This document shows positions 1-7,873 of a DNA stretch of 18,730 nt, piece by piece. The stretch's first letter is position 1. Every line of letters begins with the position of its first letter. This DNA is from Planctomycetota bacterium (GTDB lineage Bacteria; Planctomycetota; Phycisphaerae; Sedimentisphaerales; Anaerobacaceae). The stretch is from NCBI GenBank assembly GCA_017885385.1, contig JAFNGF010000202.1, positions 191 through 18,920 on the forward strand, written 5' to 3'. A model generated the notes under the pieces. That model worked only from the letters and a program-made list of their open reading frames with translations. It was not told the origin of the DNA and searched no databases. The position numbers were made by a program, and so were the translations under genes.

Positions 1-894
1 CGCGGCGGGATCATTAATGAAGACGCCCTGTATAACGCCCTTACTGAAAAACGCATCGCGGGGGCGGCTCTGGACGTTTATTCGAAGGAGCCGCCGGAAA
101 ATACTCGCTTTGCCGAATTTGAAAACTGCCTGGTCACGCCTCACTTGGGCGCCAGCACAGAGGAAGCGCAGATTGAGGTCGCTGTTGAAGCCGCCCAGAT
201 TCTGGTGGATGCGATAAAGGGCGGCCCGGTCAAGAATGCCGTTAACGCACCGGCAATAGGTGGAGTTTTGCCGCCCATTGTGGCCCAATATGCCAGACTC
301 GCCCGGCGCATCGGCGAGCTGCTCAGCACTATCGCGCCGGGCCGCATCAAAGACGTTGAGATCCAGTACCGCGGGTCGATCGCTGAAATGACTATCGAAG
401 CCGTCACCCTTAACTTTGCCGTCGGCCTGCTGCAGAAGCACTTTGATATGCCGTTAAACATGGTCAACACGCCGGTCCTAGCCAAAGAGCGCGGCATTAG
501 TATTAATGAAACAAGGAACACCGAAGCCAAGGACGTGGCGGCAAGCCTGGGCGCCAAAGTTGTTACCGATAAGGTTACGCGCACCGTCATCGGCTCGGTG
601 TTCGGCGTAAATTTGCCGCGTATCATTGGAATTGACGGCTTCAATATCGAGATGACGCCTCAAGGACCTGTGGTGGTAATCTTTAATGACGACAAGCCCG
701 GCGTAATCGGCTCCGTCGGAACAATCTGCGGCAAGCATAACATCAATATTTGTACTATGGGCGTCGGCCAAAAACCGGCAGAGCAAAAGGCGATCCTCGC
801 CGTCAGTCTCGACAAAGAGCCGGACGCAAAAGTGGTCGATGAATTGAGCAAACTTGACTTCGTGAACGAAATTTACCTCTGCAAGCTGGACTGA
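1..894 (+). CDS. serA: D-3-phosphoglycerate dehydrogenase, C-terminal part (5' end outside window)
   Basis: The enzyme oxidises 3-phosphoglycerate to 3-phosphohydroxypyruvate, the first step of serine synthesis. The frame is open from base 1 with no start, so about 297 C-terminal codons are present. It begins in the catalytic/nucleotide-binding part (RGGIINEDAL, then AALDVYSKEPP). VTPHLGASTEEAQ follows and carries the family's catalytic histidine at codon 48 of the window. After that comes the intervening (ASB-type) domain of long-form SerA and a C-terminal ACT domain (about codons 222-297, starting GPVVVIFNDDKPGVIG), the usual serine-sensing module. So this is the long, ACT-containing type. 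It ends with TGA at 892-894, 50 bases before the next gene on the same strand, with which it may be co-transcribed. Identification is firm; the missing N-terminus cannot be judged. Confidence 0.96.
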   Translation, partial: RGGIINEDALYNALTEKRIAGAALDVYSKEPPENTRFAEFENCLVTPHLGASTEEAQIEVAVEAAQILVDAIKGGPVKNAVNAPAIGGVLPPIVAQYARLARRIGELLSTIAPGRIKDVEIQYRGSIAEMTIEAVTLNFAVGLLQKHFDMPLNMVNTPVLAKERGISINETRNTEAKDVAASLGAKVVTDKVTRTVIGSVFGVNLPRIIGIDGFNIEMTPQGPVVVIFNDDKPGVIGSVGTICGKHNINICTMGVGQKPAEQKAILAVSLDKEPDAKVVDELSKLDFVNEIYLCKLD

Positions 895-944
895 TTCCCG
901 ATACTCGTAACTCGCTGGCTTACCCCAGCGAATCAGGCTGTGGC

Positions 945-2348
945 ATGGCTGAGCAATTGATAATTACCGTAAGCGGCCTCAGAGGCCTCGTTGGCGAAAA
1001 TCTAACGCCCCCAATCGCCGCTGAGTATGGCTGTGCCTTCGGCACATTTCTTAAAGAAGGTTCTACGGGCAGAAACACCAGGCTGAGCGTTTGCATTGGC
1101 AGGGATTCCCGGCCGAGCGGCCAAATGCTCAAAGCCGCTACCGCCGCAGGTCTGTGCGCGGTGGGAATCGACGTCGTCGATTTGGGACTTGTGACTACGC
1201 CCGGCGTAAGCATTATGGTGACGGAGCTTCAATGTGCCGGAGGCGTTATCATTACTGCTTCGCACAATCCGATCCAGTACAATGGCATAAAACTGCTATT
1301 AGGTAATGGCATCGCTCCGCCGGTCGAGCAGGCAGAACGAATCAGGCAATATTTTTCCCAGAAACATTTTGCCCTTGTGGATTCGACCGAATGTGGCCAA
1401 GTGACCTCGAACGAGCAAACCGATGCCAAGCATATCGCTAAGGTTCTTGCGATCATCGACAAGAAAACAATTGCTGCAAAAAAGTTCAAGGTGGCGCTGG
1501 ATAGTGTTAACGGCGCAGGTGCGCGGGTTACAAAAAAGCTGCTGGCTGAGCTTGGCTGCGAAGTGTCAGCTATAAACGATGAGCCGACAGGCATATTCGC
1601 GCATCCGCCCGAACCAACCGCCGAAAACATCAAAAGTCTGCGTGAGGCTGTAAAAGCAAACAGAGCTGATATTGGCTTCGCACAGGACCCCGATGCCGAC
1701 CGATTGGCGATCGTTGACGAAAATGGAACTTACATCGGCGAAGAATATACGCTTGCATTAGCCGCAAAGTATGTCTTTTCCAAATTCGCAACTCGAAATT
1801 CGAAATTCGAAATTCCGAAGGCGGCCACGAATCTTTCAACCTCAAGGATGATTGATGACATCGCTGAAAAGGTTGGCGGGCAGGTTATCCGCACGGCTGT
1901 CGGCGAGGCCAACGTCGCAGGGGCAATGCTCCACCACAATTGTATAATCGGAGGAGAAGGCAACGGCGGAGTGATTGACTTGCGGGTAAGCCCCGTCCGC
2001 GACAGTCTCGCTGGGATTGCCCTTGTGCTGCAACTAATGGCTGAGACCGGAAAAACAATTAGCCGGTTGGTCGGCCAAATCCGCGGTTATTATATGATTA
2101 AGGATAAATTTGCCGTTGAACAATCGCGGGTACAGCAAGTTTTAGAATCTACAAAAAGTGTTCTCAGTGAACTCCCCGGTGCGACAGTCAGTATTATTGA
2201 CGGGTATCGATTCGATTTTAAGGATAGCTGGGTGCACATCAGAGCCAGTAACACCGAGCCGGTGGTGAGGGTTATCGTTGAGGCAAAAGACCAGCCCACC
2301 GCTCAAGAATATATCAAGATAATACAGGCAAAAGCGTTGATACACTAA
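945..2348 (+). CDS. glmM: Phosphohexomutase (phosphoglucosamine mutase / phosphomannomutase family)
   Basis: Alpha-D-phosphohexomutase family, 467 residues, a normal length. Such enzymes move phosphate between C1 and C6 of a hexose, commonly glucosamine phosphate for peptidoglycan/UDP-GlcNAc. All four signature sites are visible: the catalytic phosphoserine loop TASHNP (S106), the metal loop DPDADR (248-253), the sugar loop GEGNGG (E338), and the phosphate-binding RASNTEP (433-439). GEGNGG resembles archaeal-type GlmM/ManB more than E. coli GlmM, so the substrate (GlcN-6-P versus Man/Glc-6-P) is open and the symbol is tentative. The start ATG at 945 has no convincing Shine-Dalgarno. Its stop TAA overlaps the next ATG (TAATG), suggesting coupled translation with the CDF transporter. 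Odd point: residues about 282-293 are encoded by a short tandem repeat (1794-1814) that looks inserted. Confidence 0.88.
   Translation: MAEQLIITVSGLRGLVGENLTPPIAAEYGCAFGTFLKEGSTGRNTRLSVCIGRDSRPSGQMLKAATAAGLCAVGIDVVDLGLVTTPGVSIMVTELQCAGGVIITASHNPIQYNGIKLLLGNGIAPPVEQAERIRQYFSQKHFALVDSTECGQVTSNEQTDAKHIAKVLAIIDKKTIAAKKFKVALDSVNGAGARVTKKLLAELGCEVSAINDEPTGIFAHPPEPTAENIKSLREAVKANRADIGFAQDPDADRLAIVDENGTYIGEEYTLALAAKYVFSKFATRNSKFEIPKAATNLSTSRMIDDIAEKVGGQVIRTAVGEANVAGAMLHHNCIIGGEGNGGVIDLRVSPVRDSLAGIALVLQLMAETGKTISRLVGQIRGYYMIKDKFAVEQSRVQQVLESTKSVLSELPGATVSIIDGYRFDFKDSWVHIRASNTEPVVRVIVEAKDQPTAQEYIKIIQAKALIH
1781..1817. repeat. CGAAATT tandem repeat embedded in the mutase gene
   Basis: Three exact copies of the 7-mer CGAAATT lie at 1794-1814, preceded by a variant AAATTCGCAACT at 1782-1793. 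The total of 21 bases keeps the reading frame and encodes a short N/S/K/F/E/I stretch between two conserved parts of the mutase. The same CGAATTT/AAATTCG flavour recurs as a palindrome at the acs promoter (11946-11960). It resembles the AT-rich repeats found between genes elsewhere in the window, here inside a gene. Confidence 0.75.
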
Positions 2349-3244
2349 TGAACGAAGATAAACAACAGATAGCCGCAAGGCAGCTTCGGCTTGTCACCTA
2401 TCTCAGCATCGGCGCCAACGTATTTTTGATTGGCGTCAAGTTCGTGGTAGGGTATATCACCAACTCGTTGTCCCTGCTGGCGGATGGCGTTCACTCGGTA
2501 TCGGATATGGTGACTGATTTGGCGGTCCTGCTGGGTCTATATTTGGGCTCAAAAAAGCCCGATTCGAGTCACCAATACGGACACGGCAAGCTGGAGACGC
2601 TTGCGGCTGTTGCGATTGCACTGAGCTTATTTGGCGTTGGCCTGGGAATGATATACTACGCAGCCCTTGCCATTACCAAAGACCAAGTTACGCGTCCACG
2701 CAACCTGGTGCTGGTCGCGGCAATCGGCGCCATTGCCGTTAAGGAGGTGGTTTATCGCCTTACAAAGACAGTGGCAATTAAACATCACTGTGCGGCAGCA
2801 CTTGCAAACGCCTGGCACGATCGGGCCGACGCCCTAAGCTCCTTGGCCGTCATCGCCGGCGTCGTTGCGCACAAATTTGGATTCAACCACGGCGACCAAG
2901 TTGCCGCTATTGCCGTCGGCATTATGGTTGTCGTGGTTGCCGCCAGAATCATCGCAGATGCCTTCGGTGAGCTAACCGAACGTGCCGTTGACCATGCGAT
3001 AATCGACCAGATAAAAGATATAATTAAGGCGAACGGCCAAATCCGTCAGTACCACCGTCTCCGCACGCGCACCGTCGGAAGAGAGGTTTTTCTCGACCTT
3101 CATATCTTGGTTGACCGGAATTTGAATGTGGCTGCCGCCCACCAGATTGCTCAAAATCTGGAAGATGCGCTGGATGAACAGCTTACCCGTCCTGTCAATA
3201 TTACGGTTCACATCGAGCCGGACATACCAGCGCTGCGAGAATAG
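2348..3244 (+). CDS. Cation diffusion facilitator (CDF) metal transporter
   Basis: Inner-membrane divalent-cation/proton antiporter of the CDF family (FieF/YiiP/ZitB type), 298 residues, normal length. The N-terminal two thirds hold about six hydrophobic segments. Metal-site residues are recognisable: HxxxD in TM2 (H49, D53, within LLADGVHSVSD) and HxxxD in TM5 (H157, D161, within WHDRAD). After about residue 205 comes the cytosolic ZT-dimer-like domain, with a conserved-looking VFLDLHILVD strand and a terminal VNITVHIEPD. Zn, Fe, Mn or Co cannot be distinguished from the sequence alone. Its ATG overlaps the stop of the mutase gene by one base, so it is probably the last gene of a serA-mutase-CDF transcript. 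It ends at 3244, converging on the CPBP gene with only 20 bases between the stop codons. Confidence 0.94.
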   Translation: MNEDKQQIAARQLRLVTYLSIGANVFLIGVKFVVGYITNSLSLLADGVHSVSDMVTDLAVLLGLYLGSKKPDSSHQYGHGKLETLAAVAIALSLFGVGLGMIYYAALAITKDQVTRPRNLVLVAAIGAIAVKEVVYRLTKTVAIKHHCAAALANAWHDRADALSSLAVIAGVVAHKFGFNHGDQVAAIAVGIMVVVVAARIIADAFGELTERAVDHAIIDQIKDIIKANGQIRQYHRLRTRTVGREVFLDLHILVDRNLNVAAAHQIAQNLEDALDEQLTRPVNITVHIEPDIPALRE

Positions 3245-3271
3245 CAATTGACAATTGAAAATTTTCAATTT
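3245..3271. repeat. AATTG-rich palindrome between convergent genes
   Basis: CAATTGACAATTG is followed by an 18-base perfect palindrome (3253-3270, AATTGAAAA paired with TTTTCAATT). It lies between the CDF stop and the CPBP stop, and its right half supplies the last codons and TGA stop of the CPBP gene. It could form a weak hairpin in RNA, but without a GC-rich stem a terminator role is unsure. It belongs to the same family as the larger array at 3801-3876, at the other end of the CPBP gene. Confidence 0.8.
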
Positions 3272-3762
3272 CTCGGAAACGCCCAGGCTAAAAGTAATAG
3301 TAATCCCGGGATGCCATTTCTTATTGCGTGGGCGAGTGTGGTGGTCCACAAAGCTGTCCACATTGATTTTTCCCGCCAATGCACGTAGTTGAACGCCAGA
3401 TAAAACCCTCCTATCAGCCCGGCGCCGACTCCCACCGCAACACCTTCGGGCAGGTGCGCCAATGTAAAAGGTATCAGCGAAGCCAGAATCTGCACCTTGA
3501 ATCCTGCTTTGCGCCATCTGGCAATCGCCACAGGCAGGGCCTGCAAAAGCAGCGTCTCAAATATCGGAGCCAATATCACGATAATAATCAGCGTATGATG
3601 AATGGGCCAATCTAAAAAGTCACGCTCTGGCTCATCAAGGAAGATGGACGGAATAGCCACGACTATAAGACTGACTATCAGACCCTCGATAGCCACTCGC
3701 CAGCAGAATTCCCAGGGTCTTCTCTGGCGATGCCTCTGAAAATGTGCCTTTAGCCAATTCAA
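3265..3762 (-). CDS. CPBP-type (CAAX protease / bacteriocin-processing-like) membrane protein
   Basis: Small integral membrane protein of 165 residues with four or five hydrophobic segments. CPBP/ABI glutamic intramembrane proteases carry EExxxR, FxxxH and HxxxN/B motifs. Here motif 2 (F99xxxH103, FTLAH) and motif 3 (H145xxxN149, HAIRN) are clear. Motif 1 reads PIFETLLLQ, with a single glutamate (E69) and Q74 nearby instead of EE and R, so it is a variant. Substrate unknown; membrane protein processing is only inferred from family. The start is a TTG at 3760-3762: a GGGAG Shine-Dalgarno sits seven bases upstream and an in-frame stop lies just before it, so no ATG start is possible further out. 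It diverges from the acetyl-CoA synthetase operon and is bracketed by AT-rich repeats, as if a mobile or recently rearranged unit. Confidence 0.78.
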   Translation of the reverse strand: MNWLKAHFQRHRQRRPWEFCWRVAIEGLIVSLIVVAIPSIFLDEPERDFLDWPIHHTLIIIVILAPIFETLLLQALPVAIARWRKAGFKVQILASLIPFTLAHLPEGVAVGVGAGLIGGFYLAFNYVHWREKSMWTALWTTTLAHAIRNGIPGLLLLLAWAFPRN

Positions 3763-3785
3763 TGGTATACTCCCGGTTCATTGTG

Positions 3786-3800
3786 ACCAGCTACGCTGGT
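3786..3800. repeat. Short hairpin next to the AATTG array
   Basis: ACCAGC TAC GCTGGT forms a 6-base stem with a 3-base loop. It lies between the CPBP start and the AT-rich array. It is probably part of the same compound repeat. Too short for a confident function. Confidence 0.5.
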
Positions 3801-3876
3801 TCAATCTTCAATTGTGAATTTTCGACTTCCAATTGTCAATTTACAATTGTCAATTTTCAATTTACAATTGCAAATT
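3801..3876. repeat. AATTGTCAATTT / CAATTTTCAATT degenerate tandem array
   Basis: About 76 bases consist almost wholly of variants of CAATTGTCAATTT, CAATTTTCAATTT and ACAATTG, on both strands. It fills the divergent interval between the CPBP gene and the acetyl-CoA synthetase and runs right up to the synthetase ATG. On the minus strand it contains repeated TTGACAATT, which matches a sigma-70 -35 box, so it may influence both promoters. It also makes a false upstream extension of the synthetase frame: an ATG at 3814 would add a low-complexity leader. Confidence 0.85.
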
Positions 3877-5979
3877 ATGGGCCTTGAGAGCTTCTTTAAT
3901 CCTAAATCGGTGGCCATTGTCGGTGCGTCCCGGCAGAAAGGGAAGGTCGGCTACGAAATCCTGGCCAATATGATTTCAGCCGGATACCAGGGCAGAATAT
4001 TCCCTGTCAATCCACAAGCGGATACGATTGAAGGGCTTAAATGCTACTCCGACCTTGAGTCCATCGGGCAAGTGCCCGACCTCGTTATAGTAATTGTGCC
4101 GGCCAAGATTGTTCCCGCCGTTATGCAGCAGTGCGCAAAGGTCAAGGTCAAGTCGGTCATTATTATTACTGCCGGCTTCAAAGAGATTGGCAAGGAAGGA
4201 AAGCAGCTCGAAGAGCAGGTCGTCCAAATCGCAAAACGCGCCGGCATCAGGGTCATCGGACCCAATTGTCTGGGAGTAATAGCGCCGAAGAATATGCTCA
4301 ACGCCAGTTTCGGGACGGAACTACCCGCAGAAGGAGTAACGGGCTACGTTTCCCAGTCGGGGGCGCTGCTCGCTGCTATACTGGACATGGCCAACGCAAA
4401 CGGCATCGGCTTCAGCAAGCTTGTCAGCATAGGTAACAAAGCCGACATAAATGAATTGGATGTTATAAAAGCCTTCGGAGAAGACCCCGACACCAGAGTT
4501 ATCGCCGGCTACCTGGAAAGTATTGCCGACGGCGACGAGTTTGTAAGACAGGCTGAGCGAATCTCCCAGCATAAACCGATACTGTTGATAAAATCCGGCG
4601 GCACCTCCGCAGGCGCAAAGGCAGCCTCCTCACACACCGGAAGTCTTGCCGGCGGCGAAGTGGCTTACGAATCCGCGTTTGCCCGAGCAGGAATCATCCG
4701 CTGCGGTTCCATAAAGGAGCAGTTTGACTACGCCCGGGTCTTTGCCGACCAGCCACTGCCTGCCGGTCCGAGCGTCGCCGTTATTACAAATGCCGGCGGG
4801 CCAGGAATAATGGCTGCCGATGCCATCGAACGAAGAGGCCTTACCTTCGCGAAATTAGCAGATGAAACCGTCAAGAAATTAGCCGCCAGGTTGCCGCCGG
4901 CTGCGAATCTGCATAATCCTATTGACATTCTGGGGGACGCCCTTGCCGACCGATATGAATTTGCTCTGCATACTGTTCTGGATGACCCAAATGTGGACAC
5001 TATACTGGTATTGTTGACGCCCCAGGCAATGACCGACCCTGTCGGCACCGCCCAGGCGGTGGTCAAAACATGTCGCCAAAAACCGGCAAAGCCGGTCTTG
5101 GCCTGCTTCATAGGGGCTTCAAGAGTCGAAGAGGGAATCAGAATTCTGCGCGATGGCAAAATCCCGCAATACGATACGCCTGAAAGTGCTGTCGCCGCCA
5201 TCAAAGTAATGGCCGATTACGTCGCCTGGCGAAACAGGCCAAAAAGAGTCGTAAAACTCTTTCCCGTCAATCGAAGAAAGGTGGAAAACATCATCGAAAG
5301 GCATCTTCGCCGCGGTGACCGTGAGGTAGGTGAAACCGATTCAAAGGAAATTCTTGAGGCATACGGCTTCAAAACGCCACAAGGCGCTATCGCAACTACG
5401 CCGGAACAGGCAGCGAACATAGCCCAGCAGATCGGCTATCCGGTGGTGCTTAAAATCTGGTCGTCCGAAATTGTGCATAAATCAGACGTGGGCGGCGTTA
5501 AGCTCGGCCTGAACAGCGAACAGGAAGTAAAGGACGCCTTCGACTTGATGATGTACCGAATACCCCAAAAACGCCCGGACGCGCAGATACTCGGCGTTCT
5601 GGTCGAAAAAATGCATAAGATTGGAAAAGAGGTCATTCTGGGAATGAATCGTGATCCCAGCTTTGGCCCGCTGATGATGTTTGGCATGGGCGGAGTAATG
5701 GTCGAAGCACTCAAAGACGTGTCTTTCTATCTGGCGCCGCTGACAGAGGACGAGGCTAGGCAAATGCTGACGAGCACAAAAACCTATAAAATCCTCAAAG
5801 GCATGCGAGGGCAAGAAGGAGTCGACATCGACGCCATAGCAGAAAGCTTGCAGAGGCTTTCACAGCTTGTCACCGAGTTTCCACAGATTCACGAGATGGA
5901 CATAAACCCGTACGTGGTGGGCCCGCCAGGCACGACTCCCATCGCTGTTGACGCCCGAATGAGCGTAGAGAAGATATAG
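3877..5979 (+). CDS. acd: Acetate--CoA ligase (ADP-forming), fused alpha-beta
   Basis: Reversible ATP/ADP-dependent acyl-CoA synthetase, 700 residues, interconverting acetyl-CoA + ADP + Pi with acetate + CoA + ATP. Domain order: CoA-binding Rossmann domain (about 1-125, FFNPKSVAIVGAS), succinyl-CoA-ligase-like domains (about 140-455), and a C-terminal ATP-grasp domain (about 470-700). The phosphohistidine site SSHTGSLAGG (H253) and the partner glutamate in GYLES (E214) are present, matching the alpha-subunit His/Glu of characterised archaeal ACDs. The ATP-grasp relay histidine is in VHKSDVGGV (H534). All key residues are intact, so it should be catalytic, unlike the degenerate synthetase half of Pat proteins. 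I chose ATG 3877 over 3814 because the extra codons are repeat DNA and family proteins begin at the GLESFFNPKSV motif. There is no Shine-Dalgarno, only an AT-rich leader. First gene of an operon with the CoA-transferase (7-base gap) and acuC. Acetate is the likely substrate from context; other short acids are possible. Confidence 0.93.
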   Translation: MGLESFFNPKSVAIVGASRQKGKVGYEILANMISAGYQGRIFPVNPQADTIEGLKCYSDLESIGQVPDLVIVIVPAKIVPAVMQQCAKVKVKSVIIITAGFKEIGKEGKQLEEQVVQIAKRAGIRVIGPNCLGVIAPKNMLNASFGTELPAEGVTGYVSQSGALLAAILDMANANGIGFSKLVSIGNKADINELDVIKAFGEDPDTRVIAGYLESIADGDEFVRQAERISQHKPILLIKSGGTSAGAKAASSHTGSLAGGEVAYESAFARAGIIRCGSIKEQFDYARVFADQPLPAGPSVAVITNAGGPGIMAADAIERRGLTFAKLADETVKKLAARLPPAANLHNPIDILGDALADRYEFALHTVLDDPNVDTILVLLTPQAMTDPVGTAQAVVKTCRQKPAKPVLACFIGASRVEEGIRILRDGKIPQYDTPESAVAAIKVMADYVAWRNRPKRVVKLFPVNRRKVENIIERHLRRGDREVGETDSKEILEAYGFKTPQGAIATTPEQAANIAQQIGYPVVLKIWSSEIVHKSDVGGVKLGLNSEQEVKDAFDLMMYRIPQKRPDAQILGVLVEKMHKIGKEVILGMNRDPSFGPLMMFGMGGVMVEALKDVSFYLAPLTEDEARQMLTSTKTYKILKGMRGQEGVDIDAIAESLQRLSQLVTEFPQIHEMDINPYVVGPPGTTPIAVDARMSVEKI

Positions 5980-5986
5980 AGGTCCT

Positions 5987-7849
5987 ATGCCGGATTTTGA
6001 CTGGAAAGAAAAATATAAAGACAAGATTGGAACCGCTGCGGCGGCAATGAAGGCCATCAAGTCGGGCGACACTATTTTCATCGGTACCGGCTGCGCCCAG
6101 CCCCAGCATCTTGTCAGAGCGCTAGTCGAGCACGCCGGCCATATCTACGAGGCCCATATCATCCAGTTATTGACTATGGGCGAAGCCCCTTACGCAGACG
6201 AGAAGTTCCGCGACAAATTCAAGATGAACTGCTTCTTTGTAGGCGACAACGTTCGCGAGGCTTTGAACAAAGGCATCGGAGATTATACGCCCATATTTCT
6301 ATCCGAGATACCCGGTGAATTTGACAGCGGCAGAATTCCGGTCGATGTCGCTTTGATCAGTGTGACCCCGCCTGATGCCAACGGCCTGTGCAGTCTCGGC
6401 GTGTCTGTGGACATTGTCAAATCCGCAGTCGCCAACGCCCGCTATATCATAGCCCAGGTCAACAACAGAATGCCTCGAACCTTCGGCGACAGTTTTGTCC
6501 ACGCCAACCACCTCGATATGCTGGTGCCCTTCGACCAGGACATAATCGAGCTTCCTGTGCCGCAGTCCGATGAGGTGTTGCGTCGTATCGGCCAGAATAT
6601 CGCCAGGCTGATTGAGGATGGAAGCACAATTGAGTGCGGCATAGGCCGCGTGCCTCAGGCATTGGCTGAATTCCTCAAGGATAAAAAAGACCTCGGAGTG
6701 CACACCGAGATGTTCAGCGACTGGATCATTGACCTGATCGAGTGCGGCGCCATAACGTGCGCCAAAAAGACGCTCAACCGTGACAAGGTTGTCGCCAGCT
6801 TTTGCATGGGCTCAGAAAGGCTTTATCGTTATATAGACAACAACCCGTTTTTTGAATTCTATCCCACCGAATACGTCAACGACCTGAATATTATCAGCCA
6901 GCACGAGAAAATGGTGGGGATCAATGTTGGGCTGGAAATAGATTTGACCGGCCAGGTCTGCGCCGATTCGCTGGGCTATCAGTTCTACAGCGGCATCGGC
7001 GGACAGGTGGATTTCATCCGCGGCGCCGCCCGAAGCAGGGGCGGCAAGGCAATTATTGCCATGCCCTCCACTGCCAGGAACGGCCAGGTAAGCAGGATCG
7101 TTCCCCACCTAACCGAGGGCGCAGGAGTTGTCACCACCCGCGGCGACGTCCATTACGTTGTCACCGAGTACGGAACGGCGTATCTGCACGGCAAAAGCAT
7201 CAGAGAAAGAACTCTAGAGCTAATTAATATCGCCCATCCGAAATTTAGAAAAGAGCTGACTCAGGCCGCCAAAACTCATAACTATATTTACGAAGACCAA
7301 ATCGAGCTGGCCTGGGACCAGTTGCGCTATCCGGAGGACCTGGAGCACTATGATACTTTGCGGGACGGCACACAAATATTCTTCCGGCCCATTAAGCCCA
7401 GTGATGAGCCGGCGCTTTCGGACATGCTCTATTCGCTCAGCGAAGAATCCGTTCAGAAGCGCTATATGACCCGTACAAGAGCCTTTGCCCATCGAGATGT
7501 CCAACAGCTAACCAATATCGATTACCACAAAGACCTGGCCATCGTGGGCGTGGTTCCAGGAGTATCCGGGGACGAGATCGTGGCCATAGGACAGTATTTT
7601 CTCGACCCAAAGACGCAGGTCGCCGAAGTAGCCTTTCTCGTGCAGGATGAGTGGCAGCAAAAAGGAATGGGGACTCTGCTCTTAGAGTACATCACCAAAA
7701 TAGCCAAGCAGCGTGGCGTAAAGAGCTTTTCCGCAAAAGTGCTGCCGAACAATAAGCCGATGCTGGCTATTTTCTACAGCTCCGGCTACAAGGTAAACAC
7801 CGAATTCGACGGCGAAGTCTATAACATAACATACGACCTGACAAAGTAG
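5987..7849 (+). CDS. Acetyl-CoA hydrolase/CoA-transferase fused to a GNAT acetyltransferase domain
   Basis: 620 residues in two parts. Residues 1 to about 440 are a class I CoA-transferase of the acetyl-CoA hydrolase/4-hydroxybutyrate CoA-transferase type: IGTGCAQP near the start, GIGRVP, then HTEM with E241 in the position of the catalytic glutamate, and SGIGGQVDFIRGAARS plus VVTEYGTAYLHG in the C-terminal half. Residues about 459-620 are a GNAT domain opening with RPIKPSDE and carrying the acetyl-CoA pyrophosphate loop QQKGMG (557-562). The RPI..sDE..l start and SEESVQKRYM resemble the GNAT part of Pat/YfiQ protein lysine acetyltransferases. The Shine-Dalgarno AGAGG overlaps the stop of acd. 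Inferred role: CoA exchange between acyl groups plus acetylation of lysine in a metabolic enzyme, with Acs (encoded nearby) as prime candidate. The exact acyl donor/acceptor is unknown. The open frame shows no sign of being two genes joined by an error. Confidence 0.9.
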   Translation: MPDFDWKEKYKDKIGTAAAAMKAIKSGDTIFIGTGCAQPQHLVRALVEHAGHIYEAHIIQLLTMGEAPYADEKFRDKFKMNCFFVGDNVREALNKGIGDYTPIFLSEIPGEFDSGRIPVDVALISVTPPDANGLCSLGVSVDIVKSAVANARYIIAQVNNRMPRTFGDSFVHANHLDMLVPFDQDIIELPVPQSDEVLRRIGQNIARLIEDGSTIECGIGRVPQALAEFLKDKKDLGVHTEMFSDWIIDLIECGAITCAKKTLNRDKVVASFCMGSERLYRYIDNNPFFEFYPTEYVNDLNIISQHEKMVGINVGLEIDLTGQVCADSLGYQFYSGIGGQVDFIRGAARSRGGKAIIAMPSTARNGQVSRIVPHLTEGAGVVTTRGDVHYVVTEYGTAYLHGKSIRERTLELINIAHPKFRKELTQAAKTHNYIYEDQIELAWDQLRYPEDLEHYDTLRDGTQIFFRPIKPSDEPALSDMLYSLSEESVQKRYMTRTRAFAHRDVQQLTNIDYHKDLAIVGVVPGVSGDEIVAIGQYFLDPKTQVAEVAFLVQDEWQQKGMGTLLLEYITKIAKQRGVKSFSAKVLPNNKPMLAIFYSSGYKVNTEFDGEVYNITYDLTK

Positions 7850-7873
7850 TAGAAACGGGACACACACGCATCA

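Noticed and set aside
141..644. Open frame of 167 codons on the minus strand
   Set aside because: Antisense to serA; produced by codon bias of the real gene.
912..931. Hairpin TCGCTGG / CCAGCGA between serA and the mutase gene as a terminator
   Set aside because: No T-run follows and the gap is only 50 bases between genes on one strand; at most a weak processing or attenuation hairpin.
3814..3876. Upstream ATG extending acd by 21 codons
   Set aside because: The added peptide is just translated AATTG repeat; family proteins start at the GLESFFNPKSV motif encoded from 3877.
3801..3876. Possible CRISPR-like array of AATTG repeats
   Set aside because: Units are short, degenerate and contiguous with no spacers of constant length, and no cas gene is near.
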